Shown: piece by piece, positions 18,408 to 27,570 of the stretch
Layout of the letters: every line of letters begins with the position of its first letter
Numbering within the stretch: the stretch's first letter is position 1
DNA from: PZPK01 sp965230795
GTDB taxonomy: Bacteria; Pseudomonadota; Gammaproteobacteria; Pseudomonadales; Oleiphilaceae
Direction of reading: 5' to 3'
Length of the DNA: 64,000 nt
Assembly (NCBI GenBank): GCA_965230795.1
Contig: OZ246020.1
Coordinates: 62,001 to 126,000 of the forward strand
Translations under genes and position numbers: made by a program
Notes under the pieces: model-generated
Seen by the model: only the letters and a program-made list of their open reading frames with translations
What the model was told of the DNA's origin: nothing
Databases searched by the model: none

Positions 18408-19889
18408 ATGACACCCGAACAATTTTCACAGCTGGCAAGCGAAGGCTACAACCGTATTCCGGTTGTACGCGAAGTACTTGCTGATCTCGACACGCCCTTG
18501 AGCACCTATCTGAAGCTGGCAAACGGCCCATACTCCTATCTGCTGGAGTCAGTTCAGGGAGGCGAAAAATGGGGCCGTTATTCCATCATTGGTTTGCCTT
18601 GCAGAGACGTGCTCAAGGTTCATGGCAACATTGTTACGCTGGAACGCGATGGCAACATCATTGAAACCCACGAATGCACTGACCCTCTGGCCTTTGTCGA
18701 GCGGTTCCAGCAGCAATTCAGGGTACCGGAACTGCCAAACCTGCCTCGCTTCAATGGCGGTCTCGTGGGCTACTTCGGCTACGACACTGTACGCTATATC
18801 GAGCCCAGGCTAGAGAACACCTGCCCGGAAGATCCCCTGGGTACACCCGACATTCTGCTGATGATATCTGATCAACTGGTGGTATTTGATAATCTCAGCG
18901 GCAAACTATCATTGATCTATCATGCCAAGCCAGAGGAAGACGATGCCTTCCAGCTGGCTCAGACCGTGCTGGATGTCCTGGTGCATCGCCTTCGCAACAG
19001 CAGCTATACCGCTCCCGAGAAGACCATCTCGGAAACCCCGATCGCCGAATCCGATTTCGTCTCCGGGTTCTCACAACAGCGCTTTGAAGCGGCAGTGGAT
19101 ACCATCAAGGACTACGTTCTGGCTGGTGATGTGATGCAAACCGTGTTGTCCCAGCGCATGTCCATTCCCTTTGAAGCGGAACCTCTCGACCTGTATCGAT
19201 CACTGCGGTGTTTGAATCCTTCTCCCTACATGTACTATCTGGACCTGAAGGATTTCCACATTGTCGGTTCTTCCCCTGAAATTCTCGCTCGCGTGGAAGA
19301 CGGTCAGGTCACGGTAAGGCCCATCGCCGGCACCCGCAAACGCGGTGCCAGCGAAGCCGAAGATCTGGCTCTGGAGAAAGACCTGCTTGCCGATCCCAAG
19401 GAGCTCGCAGAACATCTGATGCTGATCGACCTGGGCCGCAATGATGCCGGACGTGTCAGTCGTATCGGCACCGTCGAACTCACCGACAAAATGGTGATTG
19501 AACGCTACTCCCACGTCATGCACATCGTCTCCAATGTGGTTGGCGAGCTGAAACCGGGATGCAGTGCCATTGATGTACTCCGGGCGACCTTTCCTGCGGG
19601 CACACTCAGTGGCGCTCCGAAGATCCGGGCCATGGAAATCATTGATGAACTCGAACCCGTCAAACGGGGAGTTTACGGCGGCGCTGTAGGCTATCTGTCC
19701 TGGAATGGCAACATGGATACCGCCATTGCCATTCGTACCGCTGTAATCAAGGACAAGATTCTGCATATTCAGGCTGGGGCCGGTGTTGTCGCCGATTCAG
19801 TACCGCGTAACGAGTGGGATGAAACCATGAACAAGGGGCGCGCTGTATTCCGCGCCGTGTCGATGGCGTCGAAAGGCCTGGATGAGTGA
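18408..19889 (+). CDS. trpE: Anthranilate synthase component I
   Basis: 493 residues. The tryptophan feedback site is visible near the N-terminus (SYLLESVQGGEKWGRYSIIG). The chorismate-binding domain shows VRPIAGTRKRG, LIDLGRNDAGRVS, RATFPAGTLSGAPKIRAM and GGAVGYLSWNGNMDTAIAIR. With TrpG it makes anthranilate from chorismate and glutamine. It is the first gene of trpEGDC; the ATG at 18408 follows a short AGGAAC ribosome site. Confidence 0.98.
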   Translation: MTPEQFSQLASEGYNRIPVVREVLADLDTPLSTYLKLANGPYSYLLESVQGGEKWGRYSIIGLPCRDVLKVHGNIVTLERDGNIIETHECTDPLAFVERFQQQFRVPELPNLPRFNGGLVGYFGYDTVRYIEPRLENTCPEDPLGTPDILLMISDQLVVFDNLSGKLSLIYHAKPEEDDAFQLAQTVLDVLVHRLRNSSYTAPEKTISETPIAESDFVSGFSQQRFEAAVDTIKDYVLAGDVMQTVLSQRMSIPFEAEPLDLYRSLRCLNPSPYMYYLDLKDFHIVGSSPEILARVEDGQVTVRPIAGTRKRGASEAEDLALEKDLLADPKELAEHLMLIDLGRNDAGRVSRIGTVELTDKMVIERYSHVMHIVSNVVGELKPGCSAIDVLRATFPAGTLSGAPKIRAMEIIDELEPVKRGVYGGAVGYLSWNGNMDTAIAIRTAVIKDKILHIQAGAGVVADSVPRNEWDETMNKGRAVFRAVSMASKGLDE

Positions 19890-19899
19890 GGAAGCACAG

Positions 19900-20478
19900 A
19901 TGTTATTAATGATCGACAACTACGATTCATTTACTTACAACGTGGTTCAGTATCTGGGTGAACTCGGTGCAGATGTTCACGTGTTCCGCAATGATGAGAT
20001 CACCCTTGAGCAGATAGAAGCCATGGCGCCTGAGAAAATAGTCATTTCTCCCGGCCCCTGTACTCCCAATGAAGCCGGCATCTCTTTGCAAATAATCGAA
20101 CACTTCAAGGGAAAGATTCCCCTTCTGGGCATCTGTCTCGGACACCAGAGTATCGGTCAGGCATTTGGTGGCAAAATTGTGCGTGCCCGTCAGGTAATGC
20201 ACGGCAAAACCTCGGCGGTGTATCACGCTGACACCGGTGTCTTCAAAGGTTTGCCCAATCCCCTTACAGCAACCCGTTATCATTCACTGGTGATCGAGCA
20301 GGCGAGCTTGCCCGAATGTCTGGAAATTACCGCGTGGACACAAACGGATTCCGGGGAAATGGAAGAAATCATGGGCGTACGTCACAAAGAGCTGGATATC
20401 GAAGGCGTACAGTTCCATCCGGAATCGATACTGACCCAACACGGCCATGATCTACTTAAAAACTTTCTCGACCGATAA
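19900..20478 (+). CDS. trpG: Anthranilate synthase component II (glutamine amidotransferase)
   Basis: 192 residues from ATG 19900. GAGGAAG five bases before this codon and the protein start MLLMIDNYDSFTYNVVQYLG favour it over an in-frame ATG at 19882 that overlaps the trpE stop. Class I amidotransferase features are ISPGPCTPNEAG, the nucleophile Cys in LLGICLGHQSIGQAFGG and the His-Glu pair in VQFHPESILT. It supplies ammonia to TrpE and, in many bacteria, also serves PabB. It lies 10 bases after trpE. Confidence 0.97.
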   Translation: MLLMIDNYDSFTYNVVQYLGELGADVHVFRNDEITLEQIEAMAPEKIVISPGPCTPNEAGISLQIIEHFKGKIPLLGICLGHQSIGQAFGGKIVRARQVMHGKTSAVYHADTGVFKGLPNPLTATRYHSLVIEQASLPECLEITAWTQTDSGEMEEIMGVRHKELDIEGVQFHPESILTQHGHDLLKNFLDR

Positions 20479-20505
20479 ACCATAACAACAAACTGGAGCC
20501 CTGCT

Positions 20506-21543
20506 ATGGACATTAAAACGGCAATTGCTACCGTCGTTGAGCGTCAGGATCTCAGCACTGAAGCAATGCAGGACGTGATGCGACAAATCATGACCGGACA
20601 GGCGACAGACGCCCAGATTGGAGGCTTCCTGGTAGGCCTGAGAATGAAAGGCGAGAGCATTGATGAAATCACCGGGGCAGCCCAGGTGATGCGCGAGCTT
20701 TCCACCAAGGTAGCCATTACCGGCGACTATCTGGTCGATACCTGTGGCACCGGTGGTGATGGTGCCAACCTGTTTAATATTTCCACTGCCAGTGCTTTCG
20801 TGGTCGCGGCAGCCGGGGCACAGGTCGCCAAGCATGGTAATCGCAGTGTATCAAGTAGCACCGGCAGTGCCGATGTACTGGAAGCAGCAGGGCTTAACCT
20901 GAACCTAAGCGCCGAACAGGTCGGGCGCTGCATTGAGTCTCTCGGCGTGGGCTTTATGTTCGCACCCGCCCACCACAGTGCCATGAAACACGCCATTGGA
21001 CCGCGCAAGGAAATGGCGATTCGAACCATCTTCAATATGCTCGGTCCCATGACCAACCCGGCGACTGTGAGCAAACAGATCATCGGCGTTTTCAATAAAG
21101 ACTTGTGTCGACCCATGGCCGAAGTTTTGAAACGCCTTGGCAGCACCCATGTCATGGTCGTTCATGCCAACGATGGCCTGGATGAAATCAGTTTGGCGAC
21201 GCCCACGCATGTTGCTGAATTGAAAGACGGCAGTGTTTCGGAATACACCATTAAACCCGAGGATTTCGGCATCGCCAGTCAGAGCCTGATCGGCCTTGAA
21301 GTCAGCGATGCCAGGCAAAGCCTTGAGCTGATTCGGCAGGCACTTGGAAAGGATGATAACGAGCTCGCGAACAAGGCCCGTCAAATCATCATTCTGAATG
21401 CCGGTGCCGCCATCTACGTTTCCGGTTTGGCCGCATCACTGGATGAAGGAATCCAGCGCGCAGGTGATGCGATCGGAAGTGGTCTCGCTCTGAGCAAACT
21501 GACGGATCTCGCCAATTTCACCCAGGTATTTGCTGAGGAATAA
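20506..21543 (+). CDS. trpD: Anthranilate phosphoribosyltransferase
   Basis: 345 residues. The N-terminal helical part contains GQATDAQIGGFLVGLRMKGE; the phosphoribosyl site shows DTCGTGGDGANLFNIST and KHGNRSVSSSTGSADVLEA, followed by FMFAPAHHSAMKHAIGPRKE and FNMLGPMTNPA. It transfers phosphoribose from PRPP to anthranilate. Third gene of the trp operon, 27 bases after trpG. Confidence 0.98.
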   Translation: MDIKTAIATVVERQDLSTEAMQDVMRQIMTGQATDAQIGGFLVGLRMKGESIDEITGAAQVMRELSTKVAITGDYLVDTCGTGGDGANLFNISTASAFVVAAAGAQVAKHGNRSVSSSTGSADVLEAAGLNLNLSAEQVGRCIESLGVGFMFAPAHHSAMKHAIGPRKEMAIRTIFNMLGPMTNPATVSKQIIGVFNKDLCRPMAEVLKRLGSTHVMVVHANDGLDEISLATPTHVAELKDGSVSEYTIKPEDFGIASQSLIGLEVSDARQSLELIRQALGKDDNELANKARQIIILNAGAAIYVSGLAASLDEGIQRAGDAIGSGLALSKLTDLANFTQVFAEE

Positions 21544-21589
21544 CAGCCGTGATGTCTATTCCTTCTTTCAAACGCGGAGCAATCAAGTC

Positions 21590-22420
21590 ATGAGTCCAAG
21601 CCCATCCAACCCGGATACGCCAACGATCCTGAAAACCATTGTGGAAAGAAAATGGCAGGAGATCGAAGCGCGTCAACGTAAACAGACACAGGCTGAACTC
21701 AAATCCCGCGCATTTGATCAGGAAGACTGCCGAGGCTTTTGTGCCGGCATCCAGTCGAAATTGGAAGCATCCCTGCCGGCAGTGATTGCCGAGATCAAGA
21801 AGGCCTCACCAAGCAAAGGCATTATTTGCCAGAATTTTGAACCGGCGCGGATCGCCGCCGAGTATGAGGAAGCCGGCGCCGCCTGCCTTTCCGTGCTGAC
21901 AGATCGGGACTTCTTTCAGGGTGACGAAAGCTATCTGCAAGCAGCTCGCTCAAGCGTTCGTATTCCGGTGATACGCAAGGATTTTATGGTCGCGCCCTAT
22001 CAAATATATGAAAGTCGGGTCATTGGTGCCGATTGTGTTCTGTTGATTGCCGCCTGCCTCACCAAGGATCAGATGCAGGAGTTAGCAGGCATCGCCGTAG
22101 AACTTGGTTTGGATGTGCTGGTTGAAGTACATAATGAGCAGGAGTTGCAACACGCGCTCACGCTCTCAACACCGCTGTTGGGAATCAACAACCGTGATCT
22201 GCACAGTTTTGAAGTATCGCTGGAAAACACTTATCGCCTGCTGGACTTGATCCCCTCGGACCGCATAGTGGTGACCGAGAGCGGCATCAACACACGAGCC
22301 GACGTCGAAGCCATGCAAGCTCGGGGAGTGAACAGTTTCCTGGTGGGTGAGGCGTTTATGCGTACAGATAAACCGGGTCAGGCACTACTGTCTTTGTTTT
22401 CAGAACTATCAGACCGGTAG
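21590..22420 (+). CDS. trpC: Indole-3-glycerol phosphate synthase
   Basis: 277 residues from ATG 21590; a TTG at 21530 overlapping the trpD end would add 20 residues without family similarity and has no good ribosome site, whereas 21590 has GGAG about ten bases upstream. The TIM-barrel signatures are PAVIAEIKKASPSKGII, CLSVLTDRDFFQGDESYL, VIRKDFMVAPYQIYE, LLGINNRDLHSFEV and VTESGINTRADVEAM. It closes the indole ring from CdRP. Last gene of the operon; trpF, trpB and trpA are not in the window, as in pseudomonads where they lie apart. Confidence 0.97.
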   Translation: MSPSPSNPDTPTILKTIVERKWQEIEARQRKQTQAELKSRAFDQEDCRGFCAGIQSKLEASLPAVIAEIKKASPSKGIICQNFEPARIAAEYEEAGAACLSVLTDRDFFQGDESYLQAARSSVRIPVIRKDFMVAPYQIYESRVIGADCVLLIAACLTKDQMQELAGIAVELGLDVLVEVHNEQELQHALTLSTPLLGINNRDLHSFEVSLENTYRLLDLIPSDRIVVTESGINTRADVEAMQARGVNSFLVGEAFMRTDKPGQALLSLFSELSDR

Positions 22421-22457
22421 CTGGTGCGCTACGCAACGACTCAGGCGAAACAATCGT

Positions 22458-22814
22458 TCACAGGCAATCGTATTGGGATTGTCTATCGAAAGATACGGAC
22501 AGCATGTCGAAGCCGGCATGGGATAATCGTTGAATTAACTGCATATCCGACAACAAACTCGAACAAATAGAATGCACGCTCTGCTGCACTCCGACCCGAC
22601 TTGCCAGACGGGGATCAAAGTCCATTACCAGGTAGCGCATGGCACCGTACTCATCGGCATGCAACTGCTCCACCTTTTCATAGCCCATCAGTTGAAATTC
22701 TTCGCTGCCCTGAAAATGAGATTGCAGGAGTTCACCCAGTTCATCCGCTTCACTCGCCAACGCGATAAAGCCCAGGGCGACAAACAGGATAAGGCTTTGT
22801 AAAGTCTGCTTCAT
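22458..22814 (-). CDS. Small exported protein of unknown function
   Basis: 118 residues from ATG 22814, which has GGGAG seven bases upstream; an in-frame ATG at 22856 would put 14 polar residues before the signal peptide. The signal peptide is MKQTLQSLILFVALGFIALA with cleavage near SEA-DE. The mature part of about 95 residues contains two Cys (HSICSS and YDCL) that could form a disulfide. No domain is recognised. It lies convergent with trpC. Confidence 0.7.
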   Translation of the reverse strand: MKQTLQSLILFVALGFIALASEADELGELLQSHFQGSEEFQLMGYEKVEQLHADEYGAMRYLVMDFDPRLASRVGVQQSVHSICSSLLSDMQLIQRLSHAGFDMLSVSFDRQSQYDCL

Positions 22815-23064
22815 TATCGCACTCCCATGTGTTTTTTTGAGACATTCCCAATACATGTACAGAGTGTAGCGAAGAAGAGCCTGCGGTCAGAGCGATCGGC
22901 AACGAGTTTTACGCTAGTTTACAGATACCCGAGCAACACCATCGGCTGCTGGCATGATTAGCCAGGTTGAGTGCACCACGCGCCGCATATAAGCTATGCT
23001 TGAAGATCAGAATTTATTTTTAATCGTACAACAGCGCTGCTCAAATCAGGATCATTGATCGATC

Positions 23065-24483
23065 GTGAAACGCTATTGCAATTACCACCCCATTGCCAGT
23101 GCCAAGTGGCACTGCGACGCCTGTCATCACGACTACTGTCAACAATGCATCGTTGACAGTCGCAATCCCTGCCCCCATTGCCACCACACGCTCAAAGCCG
23201 TGAGTCGTTATTCCGATCTGCCCCCCTTCTGGACTCAGGCATCGCTTTTTGCCGGCTCGCTATTCGATTCCAGAACATTGCTGGTGCTGACACTTGTCCT
23301 TGCCCTTTCGTTTGGACAACTGGGGCCGGGCTATCTGGCCTTCACTTGCATGGGTCTCGCGCTATTCATTTGCAGCGCTCATGGCCGCTTCAGGGCAATC
23401 GCCCGGTTCCGGGAGCAAGCTGATCCCAAATCCCTGGGCCTCAGTCCATCTGACATCATAAGGGTGGGCCTGCTTAGCACCTCTATTGTAGCCGTACCCG
23501 TGCTGCTATGTGCGGGTATTTACCTGTTTGCCGGTGCATTGTTCGCCGTCATTCTGGCCTTGCTACTGACGTTGATCGGACCCGCACTTCTGATCGTTCA
23601 TCTGCAGCATGACGAACTGTCAGACGCTCTGTCCATCAATGCCCTGCTGCAAACCATAGCGCAGCTGAGTTCAGCCTATGGCTTACTGGTACTCTACCTG
23701 CTGACTACCGTCTTTGCTGTGCTGTTTCTGGCCGATTTCGGCGCCCAGTACCTTCCATCATTGCTTCATGTCGTCCTGGTGTTTGTCGCTCCTGCGATTG
23801 CCATGTTGCTGATGTTTGAAATATGTGGCTATGTCATCGCTCAATATGGTCTGGAGGAAGCAGAAGAAGATAACAGCGCCCAGCATGGCCCCGATCCTTA
23901 TCAAGGCAGCATGACCACCGTACAACTGAATGCTTCTCTCGATATGGCGCTTAAAGATGGCGAATACCGACGTGCCATTGAATTGTTGGAAAAAGAACTT
24001 AAGCGGCACAGTTTTTCAGATTTAAGACGCGAACAGCTGCTGAAACTGATGCTGGCAATGGATGACCAGGAAGGATTGGAGCGCAACGCCCAATTGTTCC
24101 TGTGGCTCATGTTGGGACGGGGCAGAATTCCGGAGGCAGTTCAATTCCTGAGGCAACGCCGCCAATATAACCAGCAGTTCCGGCTTTTCGATGCACAGCT
24201 CAGCCTCGATCTCGCTAAGCAGTGCAGCCGCCTTGGGGAACATAAACTGGTACTGTGGCTGGCTCAGGACGCGCACAAGCGATTTGATGTCGATGCCAAT
24301 GTAGCAGAACTCTATTTGCTAACAGCGAAAACCCTGCTGTTACAGTTCAAGCAGGCCAAAAAGGCACGCATTTATCTGAACTTTGTACGCGAGCAGTTTG
24401 AAGAGCCGGAGATTCAAAACACTGTCGAAGAAGTATCGAGCCTGATTCACGCGACGGTCTCTCAACAGTTGAAACCCTCATAG
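23065..24483 (+). CDS. Membrane protein with N-terminal B-box-like zinc finger and C-terminal repeats
   Basis: 472 residues starting at GTG 23065. The first 40 residues form a Cys/His-rich zinc module (CNYHP, WHCDACHHDYCQQCI, CPHCHHTL) like prokaryotic B-box domains. About six hydrophobic segments follow between residues 50 and 260. The rest is cytosolic and helical (MALKDGEYRRAIELLEKELK, then RREQLLKLMLAMDDQEGLER), with the spacing of TPR repeats. The layout suggests a membrane-anchored adaptor, but function is unknown. The 208 bases upstream (22857-23064) show no gene. A distant architectural analogue (membrane part plus TPR tail) lies at 36334-37797. Confidence 0.75.
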   Translation: MKRYCNYHPIASAKWHCDACHHDYCQQCIVDSRNPCPHCHHTLKAVSRYSDLPPFWTQASLFAGSLFDSRTLLVLTLVLALSFGQLGPGYLAFTCMGLALFICSAHGRFRAIARFREQADPKSLGLSPSDIIRVGLLSTSIVAVPVLLCAGIYLFAGALFAVILALLLTLIGPALLIVHLQHDELSDALSINALLQTIAQLSSAYGLLVLYLLTTVFAVLFLADFGAQYLPSLLHVVLVFVAPAIAMLLMFEICGYVIAQYGLEEAEEDNSAQHGPDPYQGSMTTVQLNASLDMALKDGEYRRAIELLEKELKRHSFSDLRREQLLKLMLAMDDQEGLERNAQLFLWLMLGRGRIPEAVQFLRQRRQYNQQFRLFDAQLSLDLAKQCSRLGEHKLVLWLAQDAHKRFDVDANVAELYLLTAKTLLLQFKQAKKARIYLNFVREQFEEPEIQNTVEEVSSLIHATVSQQLKPS

Positions 24484-24591
24484 GTGCAGCTATCAAGAAG
24501 TTCTGCTACCGTATGCGCGGTTGTACAGGAAGCTACTCGGAATAACCCATCCTCCCTTCTAACAACAATGAACAAGAACAAAGGAATCACC

Positions 24592-25689
24592 ATGAAACGA
24601 AGAACCCTACTTTCCTTATTGACGGTGCTTGGCAGCCTCACATTATTAAGCGGCTGCAGCAAGGAACAACAAGCTGTTCAGCAAGCGGAACCAAAGCAGA
24701 CTTTTACTCTAAAACTGGCCGAAACATGGGGACCCAACTTCCCGATCTTCGGTGACGCCTCCAAGAATATGGCCGCCATGGCAGAGAAAATGTCGGACGG
24801 TCGACTCAAAATCGTTATCCATTCTTCCAACAAACATAAATCGCCATTCGGCATTTTTGACATGGTGAAATCCGGCCAGTACGACATGGGTCATTCGGCG
24901 TCCTATTATTGGAAAGGCAAGGTTCCGGCCACCATGTACTTCACCACCATGCCCTTTGGCATGATCGCCCCGGAACAATATGCCTGGTTCTACTACGGTG
25001 GCGGCATGGAGCTGATGAATGAGCTTTACGCCGAACATAATCTCTTGTCATTTCCTGGTGGCAATACCTCAAACCAGATGGGTGGATGGTTCCAGAAAGA
25101 AATCAACAGCATCGAAGATCTTCAGGGCCTGAAAATGCGAATCCCGGGTTTTGCCGGCGAAGTCCTGGCACAGCTGGGCGCAAAGCCGACGAATATTCCG
25201 CCGGGCGAGCTTTACACTGCGCTGGAACGCGGCACCATCGACGCACTGGAGTGGGTAGGCCCCTCACTGGATCTTCGCATGGGCTTTCACAAAATCGCGC
25301 CTTACTACTATACCGGATGGCATGAACCCGGTGCTGAGCTGCAATTCCTCGTCAACAAGAAAACCTTTGAAGGTCTGCCTGCTGATCTGCAGGAAATCCT
25401 GAAGGTTGCAATGAAAGCGGCAGCCTACGATATGTATGCCCAGTCCATGCATGAAAGCGGAAAAAACTGGTCAACCATGACCACTGAATATCCGAATATT
25501 CAGGTCAAAACCTTCCCGGATGAAGTGATGAGCGCAATTCGTGAAGCCAACGACTCCCTTCTGGAAAGCAATGCCGAGGCTGACCCCTTTGCAGCGCGCG
25601 TGCTGGCCTCACAAAAATCCTATATGGACAACATCCGTCAATGGACCAACATGTCGGACAAAGCCTATCTCGACAGCACCAGCAACTAA
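24592..25689 (+). CDS. TRAP transporter solute-binding lipoprotein, DctP/TakP type
   Basis: 365 residues from ATG 24592, preceded by AAGGA at 6 bases. A lipoprotein signal peptide ends in a lipobox LLSGC (Cys about residue 22). The binding-protein body shows FTLKLAETWGPNFPIFGD, LKMRIPGFAGEVLAQLGAKP with the carboxylate-binding Arg, and ALEWVGPSLDLRMGF followed by APYYYTGWHEPGAELQFLVN. The last two segments resemble TakP, the sodium-dependent 2-oxoacid binding protein, so a 2-oxoacid substrate is inferred. It delivers the ligand to the DctQM permease encoded next. Confidence 0.9.
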   Translation: MKRRTLLSLLTVLGSLTLLSGCSKEQQAVQQAEPKQTFTLKLAETWGPNFPIFGDASKNMAAMAEKMSDGRLKIVIHSSNKHKSPFGIFDMVKSGQYDMGHSASYYWKGKVPATMYFTTMPFGMIAPEQYAWFYYGGGMELMNELYAEHNLLSFPGGNTSNQMGGWFQKEINSIEDLQGLKMRIPGFAGEVLAQLGAKPTNIPPGELYTALERGTIDALEWVGPSLDLRMGFHKIAPYYYTGWHEPGAELQFLVNKKTFEGLPADLQEILKVAMKAAAYDMYAQSMHESGKNWSTMTTEYPNIQVKTFPDEVMSAIREANDSLLESNAEADPFAARVLASQKSYMDNIRQWTNMSDKAYLDSTSN

Positions 25690-25698
25690 GTAAGACTG

Positions 25699-25730
25699 CT
25701 CTGTATTCGCCGGCTTTGGCGAATACAGAG
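25699..25730 (+). promoter_or_regulatory. 13-bp hairpin between dctP and dctQ
   Basis: Perfect arms CTCTGTATTCGCC and GGCGAATACAGAG with a 6-base loop end two bases before the dctQ ATG at 25733. There is no T-run, so this is not a classical terminator. The purine-rich CAGAG that could serve as ribosome site lies inside the 3' arm, so the hairpin should lower dctQ translation and stabilise the upstream dctP transcript. Confidence 0.7.
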
Positions 25731-25732
25731 TC

Positions 25733-26284
25733 ATGCCTCTCATGCACCTGATCAAAACGCTCGACACATTTTTCAAACAGATTTCTCAGCTATGCGGGAC
25801 ACTTGCCTGTGTCGCCATGATACTGCTGCTGCTCAATGTGTTTTATGACGTGGTGATGCGCTATGCCTTCAATGATGTCTCCATTGGCATGCAGGAGCTG
25901 GAATGGCACCTCTTCGCCACGGTATTTCTGTTGGGGACTCCGTTTGCTTTGCAGCGGGACGGGCACGTCCGTGTCGACATCTTCTATGAAAACTGGAACG
26001 ATCAACGCAAAGCCTGGATCAACCTCTTGGGAGCGATAATCTTTATCCTGCCATTTACAGTTCTGGTCGCCTATTACGGTACTGATTTCGCCCACCAGGC
26101 TTATGTCATTGGCGAAGGCAGTGGCGATCCCGGTGGTCTGCCGCACCGTTGGATTATCAAGGCTCTGATTCCTCTTTCTTTCGCTATGATGGCACTCGCC
26201 GGATTGGGCATGGTCACCCAGGCTCTCCGCGTTCTTATCGGTGGAGAAAGCTATCCCAAAGCCGCAAAAGAGCATCTCTCATGA
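25733..26284 (+). CDS. TRAP transporter small permease subunit DctQ
   Basis: 183 residues with four hydrophobic helices (around 20-42, 62-80, 100-120 and 140-162). The family features DVVMRYAFNDVSIGMQELEWHL and the RDGHVRVDIFYENWNDQRKA loop are clear. It forms the membrane complex with DctM. Starts at ATG 25733 or ATG 25742, directly after a stable hairpin. Its stop overlaps the next start in ATGA. Confidence 0.93.
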   Translation: MPLMHLIKTLDTFFKQISQLCGTLACVAMILLLLNVFYDVVMRYAFNDVSIGMQELEWHLFATVFLLGTPFALQRDGHVRVDIFYENWNDQRKAWINLLGAIIFILPFTVLVAYYGTDFAHQAYVIGEGSGDPGGLPHRWIIKALIPLSFAMMALAGLGMVTQALRVLIGGESYPKAAKEHLS

Positions 26285-27561
26285 TCGGCATTATCATGTT
26301 CGCTGTCGCGCTGATTATGCTGATGCTGGGCTTTCCGGTTGCCTTCACCTTTGCCGGCGTTGCGCTGATCTTCGGTGTCCTGGCCGAAGGCTTCGAATTG
26401 TTCGCCTTTATGCCGTACCGCATCCAGTCCATCATGCAAAACACCATTCTGATGGCCATACCCCTGTTCATTTTTATGGGAGTGGTGCTACAGAAAACAA
26501 AACTGGCCGAACAGCTGCTGGAGTCCATGGCGCAATTGTTTGGCCGGGTCAGCGGGGGTATCGCCATTTCGACTATCCTGGTTGGGGCGCTGCTAGCGGC
26601 ATCAACGGGTGTGGTAGGAGCCAGTGTTGTTGCCATGGGTCTGATATCCCTGCCTTGCATGCTGAAATATCAATACGATAAAGCCCTCGCCTGCGGCACG
26701 ATTTGCGCTTCCGGGACCCTTGGTCAGATCATTCCACCTTCCATAATCCTGATTATTCTGGGTGACGTCCTGGGTTTGCCTGTGGGTGATCTGTTCAAAG
26801 CCGCAATGGCTCCCGGACTCTTACTGATTGCTCTGTACATCGGCTACATTCTCTGGGTCACCTTGCGTGATCCCGAAAAAGCGCCACCCATGCCGGTCAG
26901 CGATGCGCCCGCCGCTACTCAGATACGTGACGCCGTGATCGCCATCGTGCCACCACTTGCGCTGATTGCTGTGGTCCTCGGCTCCATTTTCGCGGGCATT
27001 GCGACGCCAACAGAAAGCTCTGCCCTGGGAGGTGTTGGCGCCTTGCTGCTGGCGCTGGCTTATCGCCAATTCAGCATGAAGATGTTGTGGGACAGTGCCC
27101 GCGAAACCGTTGTGGTGACAGCCATGGTTTTCGCCATTTTGCTCGGTGCGACGGCCTTTTCCATGACTTTCAGTTACACCGGTGGAGACTCGCTGCTGGA
27201 AGAGTGGCTGTTGCAGCTTCCAGGAGAAAAATGGGGTTTCCTGATTCTGACCATGCTGGTGATTCTGGTTCTGGGCTTCTTCATCGATTTTGTGGAAATC
27301 TCCTTTATTATCGTACCGGTGCTGGCTCCCGTTGCTGAGGCCCTGGGAATCAGCATGGTGTGGTTTGCCATCCTGATTGCCATGAACCTGCAAACAAGTT
27401 TCCTCACGCCACCTTTCGGCTTCAGTCTTTTTTATCTGAAAGGCGTTGCACCGCCCGGTATTCGTACCGCCGATATCTACCGCGGCGTGATGCCTTTTAT
27501 TGCGCTCCAGGGTGCGGTGGTTCTGATCCTTTTGCTCCAGCCCGGCTGGTTTGGCCTGTAA
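26281..27561 (+). CDS. TRAP transporter large permease subunit DctM
   Basis: 426 residues from ATG 26281, overlapping the dctQ stop by 4 bases. About 12 hydrophobic segments span the sequence. Typical motifs are IPLFIFMGVVLQKTKLAEQL, VGALLAASTGVVGASVVAMG, LGQIIPPSIILIILGDVLG, FAGIATPTESSALGGVGALL and LQTSFLTPPFGFSLFYLKG. It is the sodium-coupled translocating subunit. With DctP and DctQ the complex probably imports a 2-oxo- or dicarboxylic acid. Confidence 0.95.
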   Translation: MIGIIMFAVALIMLMLGFPVAFTFAGVALIFGVLAEGFELFAFMPYRIQSIMQNTILMAIPLFIFMGVVLQKTKLAEQLLESMAQLFGRVSGGIAISTILVGALLAASTGVVGASVVAMGLISLPCMLKYQYDKALACGTICASGTLGQIIPPSIILIILGDVLGLPVGDLFKAAMAPGLLLIALYIGYILWVTLRDPEKAPPMPVSDAPAATQIRDAVIAIVPPLALIAVVLGSIFAGIATPTESSALGGVGALLLALAYRQFSMKMLWDSARETVVVTAMVFAILLGATAFSMTFSYTGGDSLLEEWLLQLPGEKWGFLILTMLVILVLGFFIDFVEISFIIVPVLAPVAEALGISMVWFAILIAMNLQTSFLTPPFGFSLFYLKGVAPPGIRTADIYRGVMPFIALQGAVVLILLLQPGWFGL

Positions 27562-27570
27562 GGTATTAGC

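Noticed and set aside
19200..19766. A 188-codon open frame antisense to trpE
   Set aside because: Shadow frame without ribosome site or family features.
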